The translations under genes and the position numbers were made by a program. A stretch of DNA of 64,000 nucleotides from Ignavibacterium sp. (GTDB lineage: Bacteria; Bacteroidota; Ignavibacteria; Ignavibacteriales; Ignavibacteriaceae). The notes under the pieces were generated by a model, which was not told where the DNA came from, made no database searches, and saw only the letters and a program-made list of their open reading frames with translations. Below, in pieces: positions 20,133 through 28,621 of the stretch; the first letter of the stretch is position 1; every line of letters begins with the position of its first letter. The stretch spans positions 2,485,116 through 2,549,115 of the forward strand of contig JAVSMP010000001.1 of NCBI GenBank assembly GCA_032027145.1. The letters are read 5' to 3'.

Positions 20133-20678
20133 CTATGGAAGAAAAACTGCTATTGCTAGTACGGTAGTCCACAAACCGTTTTTATCTCCTTCAGCAGACT
20201 GTGTAACATTAAATGAACGGACAATCTTGCCGGACATTTTGTAAATGTTTTCTCTTTCACTCCAATCCTTTTCAGAATCAAATTCAACGCCCAAAGTAGT
20301 AGCAAGCATTGTAGCAGCAAGATCTTCTGCATACTCTCCGCATACTTTTTCAGTCTGACCAAATGGATGATGTTCTGAAAGATATCCGTAGGCATTATTA
20401 TCTGCAGGAATTGCTACACCTAACGAAGCTGCAATTAATCTATTTGGCTCATTAGTAGAGTTTCTTGCCATAACACAATGTGTAATCTGACCGGGTGTAA
20501 TAAGTTTTACTCCTTCATCTACAGAGATGCGTTTGCATCCAACAGGAAAGATACTGCTTACAGTTACAAGGTTACAGATTTCTATTTTTGCATTTCTTAG
20601 TGCAAGTTCAAAAGAGCTTAAGTACTCTTTGTGTCTTCCAACACCTTTGGTAAAAAAAACTTTTGTTGGTAGATACAA
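20133..20678 (-). CDS. pdaD: Pyruvoyl-dependent arginine decarboxylase
   Basis: A 181-residue PvlArgDC proenzyme producing agmatine, the first step of polyamine synthesis from arginine. It self-cleaves at a Ser-Ser bond to make the pyruvoyl group, and the expected site is visible at S41-S42 in [10 protein letters not shown]. Other family segments include [28 protein letters not shown] and [21 protein letters not shown]. The start is TTG, preceded by a purine-rich AGGGAAG ribosome-binding site. The tyrS gene lies upstream on the same strand, 23 nt away. Confidence 0.92.
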   Translation of the reverse strand: MYLPTKVFFTKGVGRHKEYLSSFELALRNAKIEICNLVTVSSIFPVGCKRISVDEGVKLITPGQITHCVMARNSTNEPNRLIAASLGVAIPADNNAYGYLSEHHPFGQTEKVCGEYAEDLAATMLATTLGVEFDSEKDWSERENIYKMSGKIVRSFNVTQSAEGDKNGLWTTVLAIAVFLP

Positions 20679-20701
20679 TTTTCTTCCCTTTCTATTCTAA
20701 G

Positions 20702-21922
20702 TTAATTGAATTTAATGAATTTCCGTTTTCCAACTTTTAAAATCATTCCTGATTTTACATAAATGATCTGATGCAGATCGCTGATTTTATCACCATCTAT
20801 TGAAACACCGCCTTGTTGAACTAATCTTCGTGCCTCACCTTTTGAAGGCGCAAAGTTTACTAAAACAATCAGATCTAAAATATTAATTTCTTTGTTATTC
20901 CCAATACTGAATTCTTCTATTTCATCAGGTAAGCCTTTGTTTATAAAAATATTATCAAACTCTTTTTGAGCAGACTCAGCAGCTTCCTGATTATGATACA
21001 TTTTAACGATGGTTCTTGCTAGTTCACGCTTTAAATCCCTTGGATTAATACTTTTATCTTTTAGCTGAGTTTTTAATTCTTCAAGCTTATTACTTGATAC
21101 ATCTGTTGCTAATTCAAAATATGTGTAAATAAGATTATCTGGAATTGATAAAGTCCTTCCGAAAATTTGTGATGGCTCATCAGTAATACCGATATAATTA
21201 TCAAGCGATTTGCTCATCTTTTCCACACCATCAGTTCCAACAAGTAAAGGCATTGTAAGAATAATCTGAGGCTCTAATCCAAATTCTCTTTGAATATCAC
21301 GCCCAACTAATAGATTAAATTTCTGATCAGTTCCGCCAAGCTCTACATCACTTTCAATTGCAACTGAATCCATCGCTTGAGCAAGCGGATATAAAAATTC
21401 ATGAATACTAATTGGCTCGCCGGATTTAAATCTTTTAGTAAAATCATCTCGTTCAATCATCCTTGCAACAGTATATTTTGAAGAAAGTTTAATTACATCT
21501 TCAAATGACATTTTACTGAGCCATTCAGAGTTGTAAACGATTTTGGTTTTTGCCTTATTCAGAATTTTAGAAGCTTGCTCAAAATAACTTTCTCCGTTTA
21601 TTCTGGTTTGCTCCAGTGAAAGGGCAGGGCGGGTTGCATTTCTTCCTGATGGATCGCCGATCATTCCTGTAAAATCACCAACAATTAATATTGCCTGATG
21701 TCCAAGTTCCTGAAATTGAGCAAGTTTTCTAATCACTACTGAATGACCAATATGAAGATCAGGTCTGCTTGGATCGCATCCAAGCTTTACATTTAATGGT
21801 TTATTAGTCTTTAATGATTTCTCTAGTTTTTTTACAAGTTCTTCTTCAGGAATTATCTCAACAGTTCCCCGTTTGATGACATCCATTTGTTCATTTAATG
21901 ACGGAAATTTAACTATGCTCAT
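20702..21922 (-). CDS. tyrS: Tyrosine-tRNA ligase
   Basis: A 406-residue class I aminoacyl-tRNA synthetase that charges tRNA-Tyr. The HIGH signature is at residues 57-60 (PDLHIGHS) and the KMSKS loop at 235-239 (EKMSKSLDN). The nucleotide-binding segment VGDFTGMIGDPSGRNATRP and the tyrosine-pocket region ELGGTDQKFN are present. An S4 RNA-binding domain fills the last 65 residues. The layout is that of the TyrZ-like subgroup. The gene is followed closely by pdaD. Confidence 0.95.
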   Translation of the reverse strand: MSIVKFPSLNEQMDVIKRGTVEIIPEEELVKKLEKSLKTNKPLNVKLGCDPSRPDLHIGHSVVIRKLAQFQELGHQAILIVGDFTGMIGDPSGRNATRPALSLEQTRINGESYFEQASKILNKAKTKIVYNSEWLSKMSFEDVIKLSSKYTVARMIERDDFTKRFKSGEPISIHEFLYPLAQAMDSVAIESDVELGGTDQKFNLLVGRDIQREFGLEPQIILTMPLLVGTDGVEKMSKSLDNYIGITDEPSQIFGRTLSIPDNLIYTYFELATDVSSNKLEELKTQLKDKSINPRDLKRELARTIVKMYHNQEAAESAQKEFDNIFINKGLPDEIEEFSIGNNKEINILDLIVLVNFAPSKGEARRLVQQGGVSIDGDKISDLHQIIYVKSGMILKVGKRKFIKFN

Positions 21923-21946
21923 CTTTAATTTTTAATTCTTCTTCAA

Positions 21947-22405
21947 TTAGTATTTAATTTTTCTTTCCTGTTCTCTCTGAAAATCCTTTTTGGCTATATC
22001 GTGTCGTTTATCATATACTTTCTTGCCTTTAGCCAAAGCTAATTCAACTTTAACTCTGCCGCTTTTGAAATATAATCTTAATGGAATTAAAGTTAGCCCT
22101 TTTTCTTTCGTTTTACCGATTAGCTTTCTTATTTCAGATCTGTTCATCAATAATTTTCTATCACGGGTTGGTATGTGATTATTGATGTTGCCTTGTTTAT
22201 ACTCGCTAATGTGTAAACTTAAAAGCCAGATTTCATTATTCTTAATCAGAGCATAACTATCAACAAGGTTTGCTTTACCTTCTCGAAGAGATTTTACCTC
22301 TGTACCCGCAAGAACAATCCCAGCTTCAAATGTCTGCAAAATTGCATATTCGTGTCTGGCTTTCCTGTTAACTGCAATATTTTTCTCTTCTTCTTGTTGT
22401 TTCAT
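21947..22405 (-). CDS. smpB: SsrA-binding protein SmpB
   Basis: A 152-residue partner of tmRNA in trans-translation, which rescues stalled ribosomes. Typical segments are [35 protein letters not shown], the LLSLHIS(E)Y strand and the basic C-terminal tail with [20 protein letters not shown] at 22426 would add seven residues. I prefer the ATG at 22405 because family members start close to this point. tyrS follows 24 nt downstream. Confidence 0.95.
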   Translation of the reverse strand: MKQQEEEKNIAVNRKARHEYAILQTFEAGIVLAGTEVKSLREGKANLVDSYALIKNNEIWLLSLHISEYKQGNINNHIPTRDRKLLMNRSEIRKLIGKTKEKGLTLIPLRLYFKSGRVKVELALAKGKKVYDKRHDIAKKDFQREQERKIKY

Positions 22406-22473
22406 TTTCTTCAAAACGAAAAGCAAAAATCAAACTAAATGTATTAAAATGCAAGGAATCCTGATTAAAGTTT

Positions 22474-22950
22474 TTATTTACTGATACTCAGATTGTTATT
22501 GCTGTTTTGTTTCGCTCTGAATTTGAGCCAATTAAATACCACAATAAAAATAATGAATGGACTAAAAAGATTAATTATAAGTATGTTTATAAATACAAAA
22601 CCATAAATAAATAGAAATGAAAAAAGGATGAACGCAGTGTTTAAATAGAACGTTAAAAGAAAAGATTTTATCCTAAGTTCCTGCAGTATTTCAGTTTCAT
22701 CTTTTTCTTTAGAAAAGCAAATAAAAAACAGCCCGGTTATTAAAAACAAGGCTGTCAATTCCTCTGATACATGATTTGATATTATACTTAAATAATTAGT
22801 TTCAAAATACTTGGAGTAAACTGCAAATACTTTGACATCAAAAATCTTTAGTTTTATATCAAAGTAAAAACGAATAACACCAAGAACAATTCCAATAAAA
22901 GCAAGAATAAATCCTGCTAATCTAAACTTCCTTGGCAGAAGAATATTCAT
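22474..22950 (-). CDS. Hypothetical membrane protein
   Basis: 158 residues with four predicted membrane helices: about 12-30, 63-80, 93-113 and 117-138. A short charged KEKDETEILQELR loop lies between helices 2 and 3, and the tail is polar. I do not recognise a family. It lies 12 nt downstream of a lipoprotein gene on the same strand, so the two probably form a small operon, and about 70 nt upstream of smpB. Confidence 0.65.
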   Translation of the reverse strand: MNILLPRKFRLAGFILAFIGIVLGVIRFYFDIKLKIFDVKVFAVYSKYFETNYLSIISNHVSEELTALFLITGLFFICFSKEKDETEILQELRIKSFLLTFYLNTAFILFSFLFIYGFVFINILIINLFSPFIIFIVVFNWLKFRAKQNSNNNLSISK

Positions 22951-22962
22951 CGTGATCAGAAT

Positions 22963-23640
22963 TTAGTTTGTATAATTAGCATAGATATAAGAACTGGCTT
23001 TTGAACCATCTTCCATCTCGATTTCAAACCATACTAAACCAAATTTGTGATTAACTCTGTAAACTTTCTTTTTAATACCCGGAATCTTAGGGTCTTCTTC
23101 AACTTTTATAGTTTTGATAGAATAAAAGCCATAAGGGAAATCATCCTGATTTGTTCTTTCCGTTACAGTTCTTACTATTTCTGTTCCATCATCTTTCTTC
23201 ATAGGATAAGTATCACCAACAACTGCATCATACTTTGCTATTGTATGGTATTTCCCAGTTTTATTGAAAAGTCCATAATCCTGTATTCCTTCTGAGGTAC
23301 TTTTAAAAGTAACACTTGCGTCTATTTTTCCACTTTGATCCTTATAAACATCAGGAATTGCAGCATTGATTGATGAAAGTGCCGGCGATTTTGTTAAATC
23401 CGCTTTAACTTTTAAAGTTATTATACCATTATTATTACTTACTATGTAAACTGAATCCCAAATATTGGTATTTGTATTACCCACTTTTACTGAAGCCCCA
23501 AACGAATTTCCAACTGTATTTATACCAATATTGGTTTCACCATTTATAATGTTTGGATCTTTTGAATCTTCTTCTTTATCGCAGGCAAAAAAAAGAATTG
23601 ACAGGACAAGTATTAAAGAAATGAAAGATTTGTTTTTCAC
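22963..23640 (-). CDS. Hypothetical lipoprotein
   Basis: 225 residues with a lipoprotein signal peptide (lipobox FFAC, cysteine at about residue 20) followed by an acidic linker DKEEDSKDP. The mature part looks like an all-beta periplasmic or surface domain with no recognised motif. It uses a GTG start with a good AGGGAG ribosome-binding site. It precedes the small membrane protein gene and is divergent from the cyclomaltodextrinase gene across a 200-nt gap. Confidence 0.65.
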   Translation of the reverse strand: MKNKSFISLILVLSILFFACDKEEDSKDPNIINGETNIGINTVGNSFGASVKVGNTNTNIWDSVYIVSNNNGIITLKVKADLTKSPALSSINAAIPDVYKDQSGKIDASVTFKSTSEGIQDYGLFNKTGKYHTIAKYDAVVGDTYPMKKDDGTEIVRTVTERTNQDDFPYGFYSIKTIKVEEDPKIPGIKKKVYRVNHKFGLVWFEIEMEDGSKASSYIYANYTN

Positions 23641-23808
23641 GATTTTTCTCCCTTGATTTTGTTTATTACTAGAACTTCACTCTTTTTAAAAAATATTAAA
23701 AAGAACATTATAAAATTACGCTTTATATATAAACTGAACAAACCAATAAATCCGAAGAAAACTGTAAAAATCCTGATAACATATACTGTAATCAAAACAA
23801 ATATTAAC

Positions 23809-23816
23809 TAATTTTG
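23809..23816 (+). promoter_or_regulatory. Candidate -7 box upstream of the GH13 gene
   Basis: TAATTTTG fits the TAnnTTTG Bacteroidota -7 consensus and ends 22 nt before the cyclomaltodextrinase ATG. No convincing -33 TTTG is visible at the right spacing. Confidence 0.35.
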
Positions 23817-23838
23817 TTTCAGTAAAAATCGGAATTAA

Positions 23839-25674
23839 ATGAGTAAAAAGTTATTTATCTGGAATTTGATTTTTTCAATCTCAGTTGTTGCGCAGCATTT
23901 TAACATTGAAAGAATTGAACCGCCAAACTGGTGGACAGGATTGAAACATGATACAGTTCAGATAATGGTTTATGGTAATAATATTTCAGAAGTTGAAATC
24001 TATCCGCAGCACGGTCCTGTTGAAATTGTAAAGGTTCATAAAGCAGATAACTCAAATTACATTTTTCTTGACGTGTTTATTCCTGAAAATTTAAAACCCA
24101 ACTATAACTTTGAAATTGGATTCAGCTTAGGTGAACAAGATACTGTAATTAAATATCCAATCCAGCATAGAGAAAATAGTAAAGACAGATATAATGGCTT
24201 TAATCAAAATGATGTTGTATATCTGATAATGGCAGATAGATTTTGTGATGGTAATCCTGCAAATAACAAGATAGATGACAGCTTGGAACAATTTACTTCA
24301 AATGATTTGGACGGAAGAAAGGGCGGAGATATTGAAGGGATAATTTCCAAATTGGATTATCTGAAAACCCTTGGCGTTACTGCAATCTGGATAACTCCCA
24401 TGCTCGAAAACAATATGTGGATGAGTTATCACGGTTATGCAGCGACTGATCTTTATAAAATTGATTCAAGGTTTGGAAGTAATAAACTATACAAGGAACT
24501 TGTTAGTAAAGCACACCAAAAAGGTTTAAAAATCATTGTTGATCACGTTTCAAATCATATCGGAATAAATCATTGGTGGATGAAAGATCTTCCATTTAAA
24601 GATTGGATTAACGGAACTGTAGAAAATCATCTCCCTGCAAATCATAATAAAATGACTTTTCCCGATCTTTATAGTCCGGATGAAGCTGTAAACAAAACCT
24701 GGAATGGATGGTTTGAAGATTATATGCCGGATTTGAACCAGTCCAATTCTTTCTTAAAAAAATATCTTATTCAAAACACAATCTGGTGGATAGAATACGC
24801 AGGCATAGATGGGATCCGGGAGGATACATATCCATATTGCAATCAGTATGCGATGAGTGATTGGACAAAAGAAATTTTAATGGAGTATCCGACTTTAAAT
24901 ATTGTTGGAGAAATCTGGACAGGTGAACCTGCTTTCCTTGCAGCTTATCAACAGAAGAATAAATTTGGTATTAAACCGGATTCACATTTACCGTGTATTA
25001 CAGATTTTGCTTTATCTGATGCTCTGAGAGATTATCTGAGCGGCAAAAAAAATCTTGAGGGAGTGTTTAACACTATCGCTAAAGATTATTTATATCACGA
25101 TGCAAGCAGTTTGTTAACATTTATTGATAACCACGATATAGCAAGAGGTTTATTTGTTGCAAACAATGATGTTGATAAATACAAAACTGCATTAACGATA
25201 TTGCTAACAACACGAGGAATACCAAAAATATTATATGGATCAGAAATTGGAATAATTGGTGATAACAGACATGGTACAATAAGATCAAGTTTCCCAGGTG
25301 GATTTGAAGATGATAAACAAAATGCTTTTACTGAAAGCGGAAGAAATAATTATCAAAACGATATTTTTTACTTTACAAAGAATTTAATTGAAATCAGAAA
25401 AAGTTACAGATCACTTTCAGAAGGCAGACTGATTCATTTTTATCCGTTCAATAACGTATATGTTTATTTCAGAATATCAGAAAATGAAAAAACTATGATT
25501 GTTATTAATGGAAATGATGCGGATACAGAAGTTGATTTGCAGAATTATAAAGAAACACTTGGCTTAACTAAAAAGATTAAAAACATTAAAACAAATGAAG
25601 AGCTTGAGATTACAGAGAAAAGAAAAATAAATATTAAAAGAAAAACTGCAGAAATATTTTTGCTCGAAATGTAG
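23839..25674 (+). CDS. GH13 cyclomaltodextrinase/neopullulanase-type alpha-amylase
   Basis: A 611-residue exported glycoside hydrolase of family 13, hydrolysing cyclodextrins and maltodextrins. A signal-like N-terminus precedes a beta-sandwich domain (about 20-115) resembling the N-terminal domain of Bacteroidota cyclomaltodextrinases, beginning RIEPPNWWTGL. The catalytic barrel has region I VDHVSNH, nucleophile D329 (GIREDTYPY), acid/base E358 (VGEIW) and D433 (FIDNHD). A C-terminal beta domain follows. Note GIRED in place of the more usual GFRxD. A sugar MFS transporter follows 24 nt downstream, consistent with maltodextrin use. Neopullulanase or maltogenic amylase activity is also possible. 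Confidence 0.9.
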   Translation: MSKKLFIWNLIFSISVVAQHFNIERIEPPNWWTGLKHDTVQIMVYGNNISEVEIYPQHGPVEIVKVHKADNSNYIFLDVFIPENLKPNYNFEIGFSLGEQDTVIKYPIQHRENSKDRYNGFNQNDVVYLIMADRFCDGNPANNKIDDSLEQFTSNDLDGRKGGDIEGIISKLDYLKTLGVTAIWITPMLENNMWMSYHGYAATDLYKIDSRFGSNKLYKELVSKAHQKGLKIIVDHVSNHIGINHWWMKDLPFKDWINGTVENHLPANHNKMTFPDLYSPDEAVNKTWNGWFEDYMPDLNQSNSFLKKYLIQNTIWWIEYAGIDGIREDTYPYCNQYAMSDWTKEILMEYPTLNIVGEIWTGEPAFLAAYQQKNKFGIKPDSHLPCITDFALSDALRDYLSGKKNLEGVFNTIAKDYLYHDASSLLTFIDNHDIARGLFVANNDVDKYKTALTILLTTRGIPKILYGSEIGIIGDNRHGTIRSSFPGGFEDDKQNAFTESGRNNYQNDIFYFTKNLIEIRKSYRSLSEGRLIHFYPFNNVYVYFRISENEKTMIVINGNDADTEVDLQNYKETLGLTKKIKNIKTNEELEITEKRKINIKRKTAEIFLLEM

Positions 25675-25697
25675 AAAAAAATCCAAGGTAAAAATTT

Positions 25698-27203
25698 ATG
25701 TTAGAAATTCAGAAAAAACTTACAAACACTTTTTATGCAATACTTGCATTACCGGCTACAGCAGTTGGATTTGCACTTTCAACACAGATTGCGGCTTTAA
25801 GCTGGATATTAAATAAAAAATTCGGTTTAAACATTCATGAAGTTGCCTTTGTTTGGCTTGCTGGTCCGCTCGCAGGAATATTTGGACAAGTTATTGTTGG
25901 AATGATAAGCGATAACGTTTGGTTTATGAAAGGAAGACGCAGACCCTTTATAATTATAGGGGGGATTATTGGTGCATTAATGTTTTTAGCTTTACCACAA
26001 ATTGGTGTTATCTCTGAAGCAACTGGAATTACTAATATAATTTTAATTGCTTCTGTAATAGCTTTGATGCTGGATTTGTCTATCAACGTTACATTCAATC
26101 CAGCCAGATCTATTATTGCAGACCTTACGCCAGAAGGGAAGAAGAGAACTGCAGGTTATGTGTGGATGCAGGTTATATCAGGTACTTTTGGTGTATTGGC
26201 ATATTTTCTTTCTATGGTATTTGGTAATGAAACTCTCTTATTAATTGCCGCAGTATTTGTATTGGTTTGTTCTGTCTTTCCAATCTTGTTGATTGAAGAA
26301 CCAAAAGAATTAGAAGGTCTTAAAGAATCAAAAGAAGATGCTCATACTGTGATGGATATTTTTAAATCAATTTTTCCCCTTTATGGATTTTTAGTTTTTG
26401 GTGTGTTCAGTTTGATTTTTCATTTCTATCAAATTGAATTAAGAACAATTCACAATCCGCTTTTGATTTTAGCATTGATCTATACAGTCATAATCGGAAT
26501 ATATATTATATACAAAAGTAAAACAGATAAATCTGATAACATTGAGTTTCAAAAAATAATGCTTGCCCACACTTTTACCTGGATAGCATTTCAAAGTATG
26601 TTTGTGATGACGGGCTTTTTTATTGACAAGCAGATCATTCCAAATCTTGATCTTACAAATGTGTTTGCTAATAAATTTGCCGAATTCTTAACCGGTGTTG
26701 AACAAACAAAAGATACAACAACCGGTAATATTATTTCTTTGGGTTTTTTAATCCTCAATGCTGTTGGTGCAGTATTTCCAATGGCATTATCTGCAATAGC
26801 AAAAAAGATAGGAAGAGTAAGAACATATACAGCAGCTTTAGTCTTTAGTGCAGTCGGATATTTTTATATCGCATTTTTTGGAAGACAGGAACTTAATTTT
26901 TATTCTGGAATGTTTTTAACCGGCATAGGTTGGTCGGCAGTAATCTCTATAGTATTTTCAATTGTTACTGAAAGAATAAATCAGAATAAAATGGGATTGT
27001 TTATGGGAATATTTAATCTTGCCGTTGTTTTACCGCAAATGATGAGTCAGGGAGTAGCAAATATTATTTCAGAAACACAAAATTATCAATTGCTTTATAT
27101 TCTTTGTGGGGTCTTTGTTTGTTTTTCAGTTGTCTTCTGGTTGTTCATTAAAGAACCAAGGTCAACTGCTGATCTCGTATCACATCAAAAAGGTGGACAT
27201 TGA
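25698..27203 (+). CDS. MFS sugar transporter (SLC45/GPH-like)
   Basis: A 501-residue, roughly 12-helix transporter. The motif between helices 2 and 3 is GMISDNVWFMKGRRRPFI, with the RRRPF run characteristic of SLC45-like and maltose/sucrose-type permeases. A long central hydrophilic loop (about 210-225) divides the halves. The position directly behind the cyclomaltodextrinase suggests uptake of maltose or maltodextrins. A second, diverged homologue lies at 28618-30120 on the other strand. Confidence 0.85.
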   Translation: MLEIQKKLTNTFYAILALPATAVGFALSTQIAALSWILNKKFGLNIHEVAFVWLAGPLAGIFGQVIVGMISDNVWFMKGRRRPFIIIGGIIGALMFLALPQIGVISEATGITNIILIASVIALMLDLSINVTFNPARSIIADLTPEGKKRTAGYVWMQVISGTFGVLAYFLSMVFGNETLLLIAAVFVLVCSVFPILLIEEPKELEGLKESKEDAHTVMDIFKSIFPLYGFLVFGVFSLIFHFYQIELRTIHNPLLILALIYTVIIGIYIIYKSKTDKSDNIEFQKIMLAHTFTWIAFQSMFVMTGFFIDKQIIPNLDLTNVFANKFAEFLTGVEQTKDTTTGNIISLGFLILNAVGAVFPMALSAIAKKIGRVRTYTAALVFSAVGYFYIAFFGRQELNFYSGMFLTGIGWSAVISIVFSIVTERINQNKMGLFMGIFNLAVVLPQMMSQGVANIISETQNYQLLYILCGVFVCFSVVFWLFIKEPRSTADLVSHQKGGH

Positions 27204-27271
27204 TTTTAGAAAATGTGGTGATTGATCTCCTGATCAATCCAAATTATAAACAATAATAAAAATAATTAATT

Positions 27272-27297
27272 GGAATGGACAGGAGTCCATTCCCTAC
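27272..27297. repeat. REP-like palindrome, copy 1
   Basis: A perfect 9-bp inverted repeat (GGAATGGAC / GTCCATTCC) with an AGGA loop is followed by CTAC. On the minus strand this reads GTAG then the palindrome, the layout of repetitive extragenic palindromes recognised by RAYT (Y1 REP) transposases. The second copy 85 bp downstream keeps the stem but changes paired bases. Confidence 0.75.
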
Positions 27298-27356
27298 GAT
27301 GAAATGAATTGTGTTGTAATTTATGTTCATTATCAGTCAAAATTAAAAAATTTATA

Positions 27357-27382
27357 GGAACGAACAGGAGTTCGTTCCCTAC
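27357..27382. repeat. REP-like palindrome, copy 2
   Basis: A 9-bp perfect stem GGAACGAAC / GTTCGTTCC has the same AGGA loop and the same CTACGATG flank as copy 1. Relative to copy 1, stem positions 5 and 7 are changed on both arms so that pairing is kept. It ends 12 nt before the ATG of the downstream DMT permease. Confidence 0.75.
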
Positions 27383-27394
27383 GATGGATTTAAA

Positions 27395-28237
27395 ATGATA
27401 TATTTAATTTTAACAATTATCTGCTCATCAAGTTTAGCTCTTATCCTTAAATACGGAAGCGTAAGAAAAACAAATACAATGCTATTAATAAATGGTAATT
27501 ATCTTACTGCTTCTGTTTTTGCTTTAGGTATTATAATATTTAAAGGCGGATTTAATTTTTCATTAAATACTGCATTGTTTGCAGCAATCTTAGGGGTAAT
27601 ATTTGCAGAAACTTTTGTGATATATTCAAAAGCGATCAGTTTTGCAGGAACAGCACTTGCTACTGTTAGTGCGAGATTATCTATAATCATTCCGGTTATT
27701 TTTTCAATCGTATTGTTTGATGAAAAACCAAATCAAAATATGATTGCAGGATTTATTCTGGTTCTGTTGACACTCTTTCTGTTTTATTTATCACTTAAAA
27801 ATCACGATAGTGTTGCAAACTCCGTAAAAAAATATTTTTATCTTTTCTTGTTGTTAATTGGAATTGGTGTTGTTGATTTTTCAATGAAAATATTTGAAAG
27901 GACTTTTGATATTGCTGAGAAAGAAACATTTGTCTTCCTGATCTTTTTCTTTGCATTCCTTTATACTTTAACAAGAATATTATCAGCGAAAGTAAAATTT
28001 GATAAACAAACCTATACGATTGGTTTAGTTCTTGGTCTTCCAAATGTTTTAACAATACATTTTCTATTAGCCGCATTATTAACTTTACCAGCTATTATTG
28101 TTTTTCCTGTTCAAAACATTGGCGTAATACTGCTGACAGCAATCGGAGCATATATTTTCTGGAAAGAAAAAATTAACCTGTTTGGCAAAATTGCTTTAAT
28201 AGTTGGTATTGCCGCGATAATATTGTTGAAGTTGTGA
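27395..28237 (+). CDS. EamA/DMT-family transporter
   Basis: A 280-residue inner-membrane protein with ten hydrophobic segments in two EamA-like halves (about 1-135 and 145-280), the layout of drug/metabolite exporters. Typical stretches are the FAETFVIYSKAISFAGTALA region in the first half and FPVQNIGVILLTAIGAYIFW in the second. The substrate is unknown. The gene is separated from the sugar transporter by 190 nt holding two REP-like palindromes, the second just before its start codon. Confidence 0.82.
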   Translation: MIYLILTIICSSSLALILKYGSVRKTNTMLLINGNYLTASVFALGIIIFKGGFNFSLNTALFAAILGVIFAETFVIYSKAISFAGTALATVSARLSIIIPVIFSIVLFDEKPNQNMIAGFILVLLTLFLFYLSLKNHDSVANSVKKYFYLFLLLIGIGVVDFSMKIFERTFDIAEKETFVFLIFFFAFLYTLTRILSAKVKFDKQTYTIGLVLGLPNVLTIHFLLAALLTLPAIIVFPVQNIGVILLTAIGAYIFWKEKINLFGKIALIVGIAAIILLKL

Positions 28238-28268
28238 AGAGTAGAAGAAGAGTTACTTTTTCAAATAA

Positions 28269-28379
28269 ACGAAAGAGCAAAGACAAGGAAGCATAGCAGT
28301 TCACCGTCATTTTGATGATGCTGATTTGCCTTCATTTATTAATATAAGATTTCTCAGAGAAGAACAAATATCATTATGA
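28269..28379 (+). pseudogene. HicB-like antitoxin remnant (C-terminal part)
   Basis: The frame encodes a fragment with VHRHFDDADLPSFINIRFL and then REEQISL before a TGA stop. This resembles the C-terminal end of small HicB-type antitoxins found next to HicA (pattern A-V-x-x-HFD(D/E)xxxPxxIxxxFVR(E/D)E). The N-terminal half is missing: an in-frame TAA stands just upstream, and no start codon with the expected DUF1902-like region is seen. Its stop overlaps the ATG of the hicA remnant in an ATGA, the usual arrangement of intact pairs. Assignment is by pattern recognition only. Confidence 0.65.
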
Positions 28380-28621
28380 AAATTCTTCGAGATATTAATA
28401 CTAAAGATCTTATTTGTAATTTAAATAAGATCCGCTATCATCAATCGATACAAGTAGGAAGTAATATTGCCTATCTATAAAGATAAAAGAAAGAAAATCA
28501 ATTTTACATTACTATTCCAAAATATAATCTTATCAAGATTGAAACTCTCAATAATATTTTAAAGGAGATTATTAATCAATTATCAATTACAAAAGATGAA
28601 CTGATTCAGAAATTATTCTAA
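28376..28621 (+). pseudogene. HicA-like toxin pseudogene with two in-frame stops
   Basis: Reading from ATG 28376 gives a HicA-like start (MKILRDINTKDLICNLNKI) and, in the same frame, the typical HicA end (ITIPKYNLIKIETLNNIL, then KEII and DELIQKLF). Two TAA codons at 28478-28480 and 28484-28486 break it. Without them the product would be about 81 residues, the normal HicA size. The catalytic GSH motif reads GSN, so the RNase histidine is also lost. The stop overlaps the end of the convergent MFS gene by four bases. This is a nonsense-inactivated toxin, not a frameshift. Confidence 0.75.
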
